From: Desulfovibrio sp. Huiquan2017 | Lineage (GTDB): Bacteria; Desulfobacterota; Desulfovibrionia; Desulfovibrionales; Desulfovibrionaceae | Length of the DNA: 64,000 nucleotides | Direction: 5' to 3' | NCBI RefSeq assembly: GCF_017351175.1 | Contig: NZ_JAFMPN010000012.1 | Location: forward strand, 1 to 64,000 | Shown: positions 24,507 to 33,322 of the stretch, one piece after another | Position numbering within the stretch: the stretch's first letter is position 1 | How the letters are laid out: each line of letters begins with the position of its first letter | Notes under the pieces: generated by a model | Told to the model about the DNA's origin: nothing | Databases searched by the model: none | The model's input: the letters and a program-made list of their open reading frames with translations, nothing else | Translations under genes and position numbers: made by a program

Positions 24507-25514
24507 CTACCGTGATCTTCCGGCGAGTCTCTCCGCCAATCGATCCGCCCTTAAATGGGTATACCTCTTTAGCATCTGCAAATTCTTGTGCCCGGTGATT
24601 TCCGCGATTTCCAGCAAGTCCAGGTCCGTATTTTCAAACAGCCTCGATGTCGCCTCGTGCCTAAGGTCATGAAAGGTTAAATCCTTAATTTCGGCCTCAG
24701 CCCTTGCTCGGCGCATTGCAATCGTGATCGCATTTTCACTCATGCCGAAGACCGACCCTGAGAGCTGTCGAGGTATGCTTTTTAAGATTGCAATGGCTTT
24801 CGGAGAGAGGGGGACAGTCCGTTCAGATTTGTTTTTCGTATTTTGCAAGTATGCGGTTTTGCGCTTTAGGTCGACATGGTCCCATCCTAGATTGGCTATT
24901 TCCGAGCGGCGCATTGCCGTTTCAATAGCGAATTGAACCACTGGCTTAAAGCTTTTACCGCAAGCATTGATCAGCCTCTCTTCTTCGCCCTTTTCTTCTC
25001 CATTTGCGGCAGGCTGAAGACGCCTAGTTCTTCCTCCGCTTAGCTTTGGCTTCCTTGCCCTTTTTATGGGGTTGCCTAGGCTTTCCATTCCCCATTCGAT
25101 TGCGGCCACTTCAAACACCCTTGAGATAGTTGCCAAGTCGAGACGAATGGTATTGGGCTTGACGCCATCTCCTTCACGCTCCTTGATGAAGTCGGAGATG
25201 TCCTTCGTGCGGATAGCGGCCATGGTTTTGTTGGCGATGTCCCGTTTTTGGATCGCCTTCGCTCTGCGTGTTTCGTTGGCTATCATTTTGAGGCGTGGGA
25301 TGTATTCCTCAATGAATCGGTCAAGCGCCTCTTTGAGCGTTGTGCTCTCAGCCTCTTTGCGTGAGACAAAGTTGCCTCGATTCATTTCCGATTCGATGTC
25401 TTGAATCCAAGCATCGGCGTCGGCTTTGTACTTGAAAGATTTGCTTTGTGTAGCCTGACCTTTCTTGCGGATACGGACTTCCCACTTCTGGCCTCGTTTT
25501 CGGATGGTCGCCAT
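24507..25514 (-). CDS. Tyrosine integrase of the tRNA-Thr-associated island
   Basis: 335 residues from ATG 25514 with AGGAGC upstream. The N-terminal Arm/SAM-like region reads KRGQKWEVRIRKKG. The catalytic set is complete: Arg in TAMRRSEIANLGW, Lys in NTKNKSERTVPL, FHDLRHEATSRL, EITGHKNLQ and nucleophile Tyr in LKRYTHLRA. It lies about 100 bp from the 3' end of tRNA-Thr, the classic place for an integrase using that tRNA as attachment site. Confidence 0.92.
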   Translation of the reverse strand: MATIRKRGQKWEVRIRKKGQATQSKSFKYKADADAWIQDIESEMNRGNFVSRKEAESTTLKEALDRFIEEYIPRLKMIANETRRAKAIQKRDIANKTMAAIRTKDISDFIKEREGDGVKPNTIRLDLATISRVFEVAAIEWGMESLGNPIKRARKPKLSGGRTRRLQPAANGEEKGEEERLINACGKSFKPVVQFAIETAMRRSEIANLGWDHVDLKRKTAYLQNTKNKSERTVPLSPKAIAILKSIPRQLSGSVFGMSENAITIAMRRARAEAEIKDLTFHDLRHEATSRLFENTDLDLLEIAEITGHKNLQMLKRYTHLRADRLAERLAGRSR

Positions 25515-25573
25515 GGTTGCTCCTTTTCTTGATTTCACTGGAGCAAAATTGGAGCATCCTGTCAAATGGGCAC

Positions 25574-25603
25574 AAAAAAAGGGTCTAGCAACTTGCTAAA
25601 CCC
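25574..25603 (-). terminator. Intrinsic terminator after tRNA-Thr
   Basis: An 11-bp stem (GGGTTTAGCAA pairing with TTGCTAGACCC on the minus strand, one mismatch) is followed by a run of seven T. It lies between the tRNA and the integrase start, so the tRNA transcript probably ends here. Confidence 0.8.
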
Positions 25604-25613
25604 TTGATTTCGC

Positions 25614-25689
<76 letters not shown>

Positions 25690-25837
25690 GAAACGGGAGT
25701 CGATTTTTATACTAGGTGGCGTGGGTGGTCAAGGTAAAAGAGTGGTTAAGACAGGGGGAGAGTAGGGGGGCGGCGAGAGGGAGGTTGGAATAAGGGGGTG
25801 GCTTTTCCTGGGGAGGTTGGTATTGTGGGTGGCCTAG

Positions 25838-28800
25838 GTGTTTATTCAGCGAATCAACAGGCTGTCGGGCATTAGGGAGAGTTGGCGGGTGAGAAAGGGA
25901 AGGACCATCGGCAGGGCCGGGTTGCTGGGCATGGTGGCTGTTTCCTGGATTTCCATCCTGGTTATTGGTGGGGTTTGGCTGTACTCCATGCATGCCGATT
26001 TTCAGGCCGACACGGTCCGGCTTCGCGAGGACCGCTACGGCGAGCGTCGCGATCTGGTCAAGAGCGAGGTGGAGGAGGCCCTGGGGCTGATCGCGCGGCT
26101 CCGGCGGTCCGCCGGCGCGGCTTTGGAACGTAGGCTCGAAGCCCGGATACGCGACATCAGAGCCTTGAACGAAGTCCTCGGGCGCGATCTGGCCAAAGGG
26201 ACCGCCCCCGCCATGCTGCGCATCGCCACGATGCGGCTCATGGCCGCCTTGGATCGCAGTGAGGCCCGGCTTTACGCCGTCCGCGGCGACACCCTCTATC
26301 TTTTCTCTCCATTTCCCAAGTGGGTCGATAGCGAGGACGCCCTGTCCCAGTTGGAGGCCGAGCTCACGGGCATGACCAACGGGCAACGCAGGCTGACCCT
26401 CAAGGTGCCCGACGGACTGAATCAGTACACCTTGCTGGTCAAGGTCAACGAGTTCGAGGCCCAGGGACTGCGCGTGGTGGTCGGGGCCTGCCTCGAAATG
26501 GCCGAGGAGGCGATCAAGGAGACCGCCCTGCGGGAACTGGGGGAGATTCGCTACGCCCGGAACGAAACCTTGTTCGGCGGGACGCTGGAGGGCGAATCCA
26601 TCCTCGGCCCGGCGCACGGCCGGAACATGTGGTCCATCACCGACGCCAACGACGTGAAGATCGTCCAGGAGCTCATTGCGGCTGCCAAGCGCGGCGGGGG
26701 GTTCGTGACCTACGTCATGCCGCCCCTGAGTGGCCAGCGCAACGCACTCAAGGTCAGCTACGCCCAACTCGTGCCGGACTGGGGCTGGTATATCGGCACC
26801 GGGGTCTTCGTGGACGACATCGAGGGCGTCATTGATCTCAAGCGCAAACAGCTCGAACAGCACATCCAGGACCGCGTCCTGCTTATCCTGTCCGGCATGG
26901 CCGCGCTCAGCCTGCTGGCCCTGTATCTGTCCCGCCGTCTGTCCCGGAACATCGAGAATAATGTGGCCTCCTTCACCCAGGTCTGGAAGCGGGCCACGTC
27001 GGGCAAGGGGGAGATTGACCTGGCTTCCCTGGACTACGCGGAATTCAAGTCGCTGGCCGAAGCCGCCAATCGCATGGTCGGCGAATGGCAGGCGGCGCAG
27101 GAGGCCCTGTCCGAGAGCCTGGAGCGGTTCAGCTCGTTGGTCTCGAATATTCCGGGCGTTATCTACCACAGCGACTTCAAGAACGGCTGGGTGAACCAGT
27201 TCGTCAGCGAGACGGCCTTGGACGTGACCGGATACCCCGCCTCGGAGTTCGTGGCGGGCGGTGGGCGATCCTTTCAGTCCATCATCCATCCCGAGGACCG
27301 GGATTGGGTGGCCCGCTCCCTGCGCGAGGGACAGGAGCACCGCCAGACCTTTCTGGCGGACTACCGGATCATCCGCCGGGACGGCGAAGTCCGTTGGCTG
27401 TCCGAGCGCGGGCGCATCCTTCCTGGTGAGCAGGGCGCGCCGGACCGCATCGACGGCGTGATCTTTGATGTGACTGACAGGAAGCATGCCGAGGAGGAGT
27501 ATTACAACCATATCCATTTTCTTGAGACCTTGGACCGTATCGACCGGGCCATGCATGCAGGGACTTCCACTCAACGGATGCTTGAGAATACGCTGGAGGC
27601 TATCCGGGTGGCCTTCGGGGCCGATCGGGCCTGGCTGCTCCTGCCGTGCGATCCCGAGGCGGAGGCGTTTCGGGGGGTGGTGCATCAGACGTCCTCGGCG
27701 TTTCCCTTTGAAGGGGAAGTGACTCTGCTTTCGGATGAGAATCTTCGTCGGGACATGGGGATGCTGTTGGAAAGTTCCGTGCCTTTGGCCTTCGATCCCT
27801 CCACCGGGCGGACGATTTCCCAAAACGTCATGGATCGATTTCACGTCAAGTCGCAGCTCCTGTTCGCCATCCGGCCGCGGGTCGGCCAGGCGTGGGTCCT
27901 GGGGCTGCATCAATGCCGGGAAGCGCGCGTCTGGACCACTGAGGAAGTACGCCTGTTCACCGAGGCGGGCCGTCGTCTGGCCGACGGATTGAACGTGGCG
28001 CTGATTTTCGACGAACTGAGCGAGAGCGAGGAACGGTTCCGGACTTTTTCCGAACAGACCATGCTCGGCCTGTGCGTCCTGCAGGAGGACAAGGTCATCT
28101 TCATCAACCAGGCCGCGGCGGACATCATCGAGTCCTCGGTGGAAGACATCATGGCCTTGCCGCCCGGCGGGTTTACCCGCTATCTGCATCCGGACGACAG
28201 CAGTTTCGTCCTGGATCAGGCCCGGCGCAAGCAGGCCGGGGAGGACGGCGTGGTCTCGGCCTACACCTGGCGCGCGGTGACCAGCACGGGCCGGGTCAAG
28301 TGGGTGGAGATCCACTCCCGGACCACCAAAGTCAACGGCAAGTCCGCCGATTTGGTTTCCTTGGTGGACATCACCACTTCGAAACGCGCCGAGGAGGACC
28401 TGGAGGCGATCATCGCCGAGCGCACCTCGGCCCTGGCTCTCAAGGCTGAAGAGTTGAAGCGGGCCAACGCCGAATTGACCCGGCTCGACGACCTCAAATC
28501 CTCTTTTCTGACCACCGCGTCCCACGCCATGCGCACGCCGCTGACCTCGGTGCTCGGCTACGGCACTCTGGCGCGCAAGGAATTGGACAGGGTCTTGGCC
28601 GGTTCGGGCAACGGCGAGAGCCTGCGTCGGGCCCTGGACAACCTGGATGTCCTGGCGGACGAGGGACGGCGGCTGAATCTGCTAGTGGACCAGTTCATGG
28701 AGCTGGCCGACATGGAGGCGGGCGACGATCTGCGAACCGAGAAGGCCTATCCCGTGGCCGGGAGCATCCGGCGGGCCGTGGAGGACGCCCGGGTCGAGTG

Positions 28801-29245
28801 TCGGCACAAGGGCTGCCTTGAGGTGACCTTGGAGATGGAAGAGAACCTGCCGGACCTCAACGTCTTGCCGGAACACCTGGAGCGGGTCCTGGGCCACCTG
28901 CTGGGGAACGCCTGCAATTTCACCCGCGACGGCAGGATCTCCGTGCGCGCGGCCAGCCTGGACGGCAAGGGGCTGGAACTGACCGTGGCCGACACGGGCA
29001 AAGGCATCCCCGAGGGGGAACTCGAAGCCATCTTCAAGCCGTTTCATCAAGTGGAGACCGGCGACACGCTGGTGGACGAAATCAAGGGTGCGGGACTCGG
29101 CCTGGCCCTGTGCCGGATGGTCGTGGAGAAATTGGGCGGCCGGGTTTGGGCCCGGTCCAAGTCGGGCGGGGGGACGGTCTTTCACGTGACCCTGCCCGGC
29201 GGCCGGAAGGGCTCGGTCGAATCTCGGGACCGGGTTGGATCGTAG
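25838..29245 (+). CDS. Membrane hybrid-sensing histidine kinase (Cache-HAMP-PAS-GAF-PAS-HisKA)
   Basis: 1135 residues from a GTG start; an ATG at 25931 is an alternative. Membrane helix at about 32-50, periplasmic Cache-type region to about 340 (WGWYIGTGVFVDDIE is the typical end), second helix (LLILSGMAALSLLALYLS), HAMP linker, PAS (NIPGVIYHSDFKNGW), GAF at about 560-725, and a second PAS. The kinase core has the phospho-His in TTASHAMRTPLTS (about residue 897), N-box NACNF, DTGKGIPE and GAGLGLAL. There is no receiver domain and no adjacent regulator. Confidence 0.9.
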   Translation: MFIQRINRLSGIRESWRVRKGRTIGRAGLLGMVAVSWISILVIGGVWLYSMHADFQADTVRLREDRYGERRDLVKSEVEEALGLIARLRRSAGAALERRLEARIRDIRALNEVLGRDLAKGTAPAMLRIATMRLMAALDRSEARLYAVRGDTLYLFSPFPKWVDSEDALSQLEAELTGMTNGQRRLTLKVPDGLNQYTLLVKVNEFEAQGLRVVVGACLEMAEEAIKETALRELGEIRYARNETLFGGTLEGESILGPAHGRNMWSITDANDVKIVQELIAAAKRGGGFVTYVMPPLSGQRNALKVSYAQLVPDWGWYIGTGVFVDDIEGVIDLKRKQLEQHIQDRVLLILSGMAALSLLALYLSRRLSRNIENNVASFTQVWKRATSGKGEIDLASLDYAEFKSLAEAANRMVGEWQAAQEALSESLERFSSLVSNIPGVIYHSDFKNGWVNQFVSETALDVTGYPASEFVAGGGRSFQSIIHPEDRDWVARSLREGQEHRQTFLADYRIIRRDGEVRWLSERGRILPGEQGAPDRIDGVIFDVTDRKHAEEEYYNHIHFLETLDRIDRAMHAGTSTQRMLENTLEAIRVAFGADRAWLLLPCDPEAEAFRGVVHQTSSAFPFEGEVTLLSDENLRRDMGMLLESSVPLAFDPSTGRTISQNVMDRFHVKSQLLFAIRPRVGQAWVLGLHQCREARVWTTEEVRLFTEAGRRLADGLNVALIFDELSESEERFRTFSEQTMLGLCVLQEDKVIFINQAAADIIESSVEDIMALPPGGFTRYLHPDDSSFVLDQARRKQAGEDGVVSAYTWRAVTSTGRVKWVEIHSRTTKVNGKSADLVSLVDITTSKRAEEDLEAIIAERTSALALKAEELKRANAELTRLDDLKSSFLTTASHAMRTPLTSVLGYGTLARKELDRVLAGSGNGESLRRALDNLDVLADEGRRLNLLVDQFMELADMEAGDDLRTEKAYPVAGSIRRAVEDARVECRHKGCLEVTLEMEENLPDLNVLPEHLERVLGHLLGNACNFTRDGRISVRAASLDGKGLELTVADTGKGIPEGELEAIFKPFHQVETGDTLVDEIKGAGLGLALCRMVVEKLGGRVWARSKSGGGTVFHVTLPGGRKGSVESRDRVGS

Positions 29246-29252
29246 GCCCGGG

Positions 29253-29627
29253 TCAGGAGGCCATGAGCTGTTTCAGGGCCTCCTCTTCGTTGTCGAAGAC
29301 GAGGTAGGCGGTGCTCCGGTTGGCCGCGATGGTCTCATACTGGCGGTGTTGGGCCAAATGGGCCGGCGTGCAGACTTCCACCAAGCGCAGACCATCCAGT
29401 TGAAAATCCTGTTTGGCGGCGTAGTCGGCGAGTTCGACAAGGTCGTGATAGTCCAGGTGGAAGTGGGCCTGGGTGTAGTCGAGGAGTATCCGGCGCAACC
29501 CGAGCCGTTTGGACTCGGCGCGGTATTGGGCTGAAAAACGGATGACATCGTCGATGGAACGGATGTCACCGGCCACGTTTACCCTGAGGTGGCCTGCGCA
29601 GGCCGTGATAGATACGTTGGTAGGCAT
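29253..29627 (-). CDS. STAS/SpoIIAA-like small protein A
   Basis: 124 residues from ATG 29627 with AAGGAAA upstream. The alpha/beta pattern resembles SpoIIAA/STAS-like proteins. Its C-terminal half (DYHDLVELADYA, then a Thr/Asn-Arg-Ser segment and NEEEALKQLM) aligns well with the protein at 32875, so the two are paralogs. It is convergent with the kinase gene. Confidence 0.7.
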   Translation of the reverse strand: MPTNVSITACAGHLRVNVAGDIRSIDDVIRFSAQYRAESKRLGLRRILLDYTQAHFHLDYHDLVELADYAAKQDFQLDGLRLVEVCTPAHLAQHRQYETIAANRSTAYLVFDNEEEALKQLMAS

Positions 29628-29740
29628 GACTGTTTCCTTATCCGGAGGATCTATACTCGCCTCGAGAATGCGATGCAAGAAGTGAGGACATGGACAACGG
29701 TTTTGTGCTACGCCGGAAAAAAACAAATCGGGGCAACTCC

Positions 29741-30466
29741 ATGCAGTACACCATCACCTATATTTACCACAGCGCCTTTGTCCTGCGCACAGACAGGCGG
29801 ACCTATCTCTTCGACTATCCCGAAAATGAACATCTGCCGAACGGGGCGGACGGTCTGGTCCGGGACCTCGTGGCCGGGACCGATCTGGCCGTGTTCATCT
29901 CCCACGGCCACGCCGACCATTGCAACGGGGACCTCGCTTCCGTAACCCGCACGGCCCGTCAGGTGCGCTACGTGCTCTCCGACGATGTGGCGGAGCTTCG
30001 GCCCGAGGCCGTGCCCGGCAATGGGCAGGTGCTCCTGGCCGAGCCGGACGAGACCTACGGTTTCGGCGGTATGATCGTCGAGACCCTGATGTCCAACGAT
30101 CTGGGCGTGGCCTTCCTTGTGGAGGACAAGTGTTTCCGCTTCTATTACGGCGGCGACCTGGCCGAATGGACCTGGCCGGGCGCGGCCCGGGCCGAAGCGG
30201 ATTTCACCCGGAAGTTCTTTCAGGGGAACATGGAGCATGCCCGCGCCTTCAAGCCGCAGGTGGCCTTCGCCAATGTGGACCCCCGGCTCGACAATCTGGC
30301 CGGGGGCGTGGAAGCATGCCGGATTATCGGTGCGCCCGTGTTCGTACCCATGCACACCTTCGGTGAGACCGCGATCCTGGACGGGTTCGCCCGGACCGTG
30401 GAACCGGAGCCGTCCACGGTGTTCCGCTATGCCGCCATGGGAGACTCGGAGGTATTCTCTTTTTAG
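29741..30466 (+). CDS. Metallo-beta-lactamase-fold hydrolase
   Basis: 241 residues from ATG 29741 (GGGGC upstream). The zinc motif is FISHGHADHCNGD (HxHxDH). Further ligand candidates are Asp in FYYGGDLAEW and His in VPMHTFGE. The order and length fit UlaG/YtnP-type soluble MBL proteins. The substrate is unknown. Confidence 0.8.
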   Translation: MQYTITYIYHSAFVLRTDRRTYLFDYPENEHLPNGADGLVRDLVAGTDLAVFISHGHADHCNGDLASVTRTARQVRYVLSDDVAELRPEAVPGNGQVLLAEPDETYGFGGMIVETLMSNDLGVAFLVEDKCFRFYYGGDLAEWTWPGAARAEADFTRKFFQGNMEHARAFKPQVAFANVDPRLDNLAGGVEACRIIGAPVFVPMHTFGETAILDGFARTVEPEPSTVFRYAAMGDSEVFSF

Positions 30467-30535
30467 TTTACAACTGTTTATTCAGGCTGTTAAAGAGTTG
30501 GAGCCCTTGAACCCGTCAACGTCACCGGGAGCGTC

Positions 30536-32827
30536 ATGTCTACACGAACCCTGTTTTCGGCCCTGGCTCTCTGCCTGTTTTGCCATATTCTCGGGGCCAC
30601 TGCGGTTTTTGGCGCTTCTCCGATGGCTGTGATGACCGGCGGCTCCGGCGGGGGCAAGGCCAAGAAGGTCGAAGCGGTCATTCCCCCCGGCGCCACCCCG
30701 GGCCAGCTCAACGAGATTCTGGCCTCCATGAGCGACGAACAGGTGCGCCGCCTGCTTATCGAGGAATTACGCAAGAACGCCGTCCCCCCGGCCCATGAGC
30801 AAGAGCCCGGCGGCGTGGCCGGGGCCATCGTCCGGGCCAAGCGTGTTGTCCAGAAGGTGCGGGAACGGTTCGCCTACCTCTTTTCCGGTGCGGCCCAGGC
30901 CCCGCGGATCCTGCCCGAGGCCTTCCGCAAATCCCTGACCGGCGAGGGCGTGCACCCGCCCGGAGAACTCGGCCTTGGCCTGTTCGCGGTCACGGTCCTG
31001 TGGTTCCTGTCGCGCTGGCTCGTGACCCGTCGTGCGGCGGGCCTGCGCAAGCGCATCGAAGATGTGGCCCCGGCTGCGCCCCTGACGGTCAAGGTAGGGC
31101 GGCTCCTGGCCCGGGCCTGCTTCGACCTGTTTGCCGTGGCCTGCATGGCTCTGATCACCCTGATCCCCTATCTGCTGATCTTCAACGAGCCCGCCACGGG
31201 CCGACCGGTCATCTTCGTCTGGTTGGCGGCCATGCTCGTCGTGGAGCTGGTCCGATTGGCGGCGCGGTTTGTCCTGGCCCCTGACATGGGGGCCATCCGC
31301 TTTTTGCCGTTGAGCGATGAAACCGCCCGGTATCTGTTCAAGTGGATCGTGCGCATTGCCTGGGTGGTGGCTCTGGGTATTCTGGCCAGCTCCCTGGTGG
31401 AGATGGCCAGGGGCAGCGAATTGGCCTATTTGCTCATTGTGGCCGTCACCGGTTTCATCGTGGCCGCCATGGTCAGCCTGCTCGCCCTGTGGAACAAGCG
31501 GCCCGTGGCCGAGGCCATCCGGCGGGCCGTGCCGTTGAACTCCCTGCGCTTTCAGTTGGCCGGATCGTGGCAGGCTGGCGTCATTATCTACGCCCTGGGC
31601 TTCTGGCTTTTCTGGGTAGTCGGGCTGCTCGTCTTCGGCCGCCATGCCATGCTCGCCGGGGTCTACACCCTGCTTCTTGTACCGGGCTACCTGCTGGTGG
31701 ACTGGGGTTGCCAGCGGCTGGTCAGCTTTGCCGCCGGGTTGGCGGACGCACCCATGGGGGATTCGGACGAGGAGGCCGTGGTGCAGGGCGTGCCCAACAT
31801 CGGCCGGTTCCAGCATTTTCTTTCCGTGGGCTTCCGCGTTCTGGTCCTGGCCGGGGCCGCCTTCCTGCTGCTTCGGATCTGGGGCATTGACCTGGCCTTC
31901 GGGCAGGCCACGGTGGGCGCGGGGTTCGATATCCTGCTGACCCTGATCCTGGCCTATATTTTTTGGGTATTCATTTCGAACTATATCGAGAAGCGGCTCA
32001 AGGCCAAGGATGACCCCATCGAGGCGCACGGCGAAGGCGAGGGCGGTGGCGGACCTGGCGGCGACCGGTTCTCGACCCTGCTGCAGTTGGTCAAGAAGTT
32101 CATCTTCGTGGCCCTGTCGGTGATCACCGTGCTGGTCGTGCTCTCGTCGTTGGGCGTGGACATCGGTCCGCTCATCGCGGGTGCGTCGGTTTTCGGCATC
32201 GCCATCGGCTTCGGGGCCCAGACCCTGGTCAAGGACATCATCTCCGGCATCTTCTTTCTTATGGACGACGCCTTCCGGGTGGGAGACTACATCGTCGTGG
32301 GCAACGCCACGGGCACGGTCGAGGAGATATCGGTCCGTTCCTTCAAATTGCGGCATCATCTGGGGGCACTGTACACCATCCCCTTCGGGTCCATAAAAGA
32401 GGTCCAGAACATGACCCGGGACTGGTCGGTCATGAAGTTGCAGTACCTGGTGCCCTTCGATACGGACATCCATGAGATCAAAAAGATCATCAAGCGGATC
32501 AACAAGGAGATCCGGGCTGTTCCGGAGCTCAACGAATTCATGCTTTCGGACATCAAGAGCCAGGGCGTCAAGGCCATGGAGCAGTACGGCATGCGTATGC
32601 GGGTCAAGTTCATGACCAAGCCCGGCGGGCAGTTCACCCTACGCAAGCTGGTCCTGGCAAAGATGCGCAAGTACTTCGCCGAGGCGGGCATCGAATTCGC
32701 CAAGCCGCGCGTATCCGTGCATATCCCCGAGCGGGAGCGCTTGACCCCCGAGGAGGAGGCCCATGCGGCGGCGGCCGCATCCCAAGTCGTGGAAGAGGGC
32801 ATGTCGACAAAAAAGAAGAAACATTAA
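30536..32827 (+). CDS. MscS-family mechanosensitive channel, large
   Basis: 763 residues. A signal-peptide-like start (LFSALALCLFCHILGATAVFGA) precedes a periplasmic helical region and about 9-10 membrane segments. The pore-lining and beta domain near 540-620 reads GASVFGIAIGFGAQTLVKDIISGIF then FRVGDYIVVG and GTVEEISVRSF, diagnostic of MscS. The C-terminus is the alpha/beta cytoplasmic domain with a Lys-rich tail. The extended N-terminus resembles MscK/YbdG-like family members. It protects against hypo-osmotic shock. Confidence 0.9.
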   Translation: MSTRTLFSALALCLFCHILGATAVFGASPMAVMTGGSGGGKAKKVEAVIPPGATPGQLNEILASMSDEQVRRLLIEELRKNAVPPAHEQEPGGVAGAIVRAKRVVQKVRERFAYLFSGAAQAPRILPEAFRKSLTGEGVHPPGELGLGLFAVTVLWFLSRWLVTRRAAGLRKRIEDVAPAAPLTVKVGRLLARACFDLFAVACMALITLIPYLLIFNEPATGRPVIFVWLAAMLVVELVRLAARFVLAPDMGAIRFLPLSDETARYLFKWIVRIAWVVALGILASSLVEMARGSELAYLLIVAVTGFIVAAMVSLLALWNKRPVAEAIRRAVPLNSLRFQLAGSWQAGVIIYALGFWLFWVVGLLVFGRHAMLAGVYTLLLVPGYLLVDWGCQRLVSFAAGLADAPMGDSDEEAVVQGVPNIGRFQHFLSVGFRVLVLAGAAFLLLRIWGIDLAFGQATVGAGFDILLTLILAYIFWVFISNYIEKRLKAKDDPIEAHGEGEGGGGPGGDRFSTLLQLVKKFIFVALSVITVLVVLSSLGVDIGPLIAGASVFGIAIGFGAQTLVKDIISGIFFLMDDAFRVGDYIVVGNATGTVEEISVRSFKLRHHLGALYTIPFGSIKEVQNMTRDWSVMKLQYLVPFDTDIHEIKKIIKRINKEIRAVPELNEFMLSDIKSQGVKAMEQYGMRMRVKFMTKPGGQFTLRKLVLAKMRKYFAEAGIEFAKPRVSVHIPERERLTPEEEAHAAAAASQVVEEGMSTKKKKH

Positions 32828-32874
32828 CAGGGGCAGACCGGTGCGATTGTTCCGGCCCCGCCGCGGGGGGCGCC

Positions 32875-33246
32875 ATGTCGTTCGAACTGTTGTTCGAGAT
32901 TCGTAACGGCTACATCGTCGGTGTGGTCACCGGGGTGATCGCCACCCCGGAGGATCTGCTGCGCAAGGTCCGCACCATGATCCACAAAGCGCTGGACAGC
33001 AACGTGACCCGCTTTCTCATGGACGAGCGCGGCGCGGAATTGCGGCTGGAGTCCCATGACATTATCGAGGTGGCCAACCAACTGGACGAACGGAACATCC
33101 AGACGTTGGGCGGGCGTTCCGCCTGCCTGTGCGATCCCCGGTTCGTGGAGTGCTACAAGGCCTGCGAAACCGTGTATGGCAACCGTTCCCTGAGTTACCG
33201 GGTATTCGAACGCGAAGAGGATGCCGTGGCTTGGCTCATGCGCTGA
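32875..33246 (+). CDS. STAS/SpoIIAA-like small protein B
   Basis: 123 residues with GGGGG upstream. Paralog of the protein at 29253: shared pattern SHDIIEVANQL, a segment containing CETVYGNRSLSYRVF, and EEDAVAWLM. No transmembrane segment or enzyme motif is present. It lies between the MscS channel and the synthetase gene. Confidence 0.7.
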   Translation: MSFELLFEIRNGYIVGVVTGVIATPEDLLRKVRTMIHKALDSNVTRFLMDERGAELRLESHDIIEVANQLDERNIQTLGGRSACLCDPRFVECYKACETVYGNRSLSYRVFEREEDAVAWLMR

Positions 33247-33322
33247 TCACGCCTTTTCTTGCGGCCACTTTCGGGTTAGGGTGGCCCATTGCCAATCACC
33301 ACCCCGACCAGGAGCCCATCCT

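Noticed and set aside
25712-28525. 937-codon minus-strand ORF antisense to the first sensor kinase
   Set aside because: The plus-strand kinase has complete domain motifs. The antisense product is Gly/Pro/Gln/His-rich with no recognisable motif, typical of a shadow frame in GC-rich DNA.
30767-32473. 568-codon minus-strand ORF over the MscS gene
   Set aside because: MscS motifs are on the plus strand. The antisense product is Gln/Gly/His-rich and unlike a folded protein.
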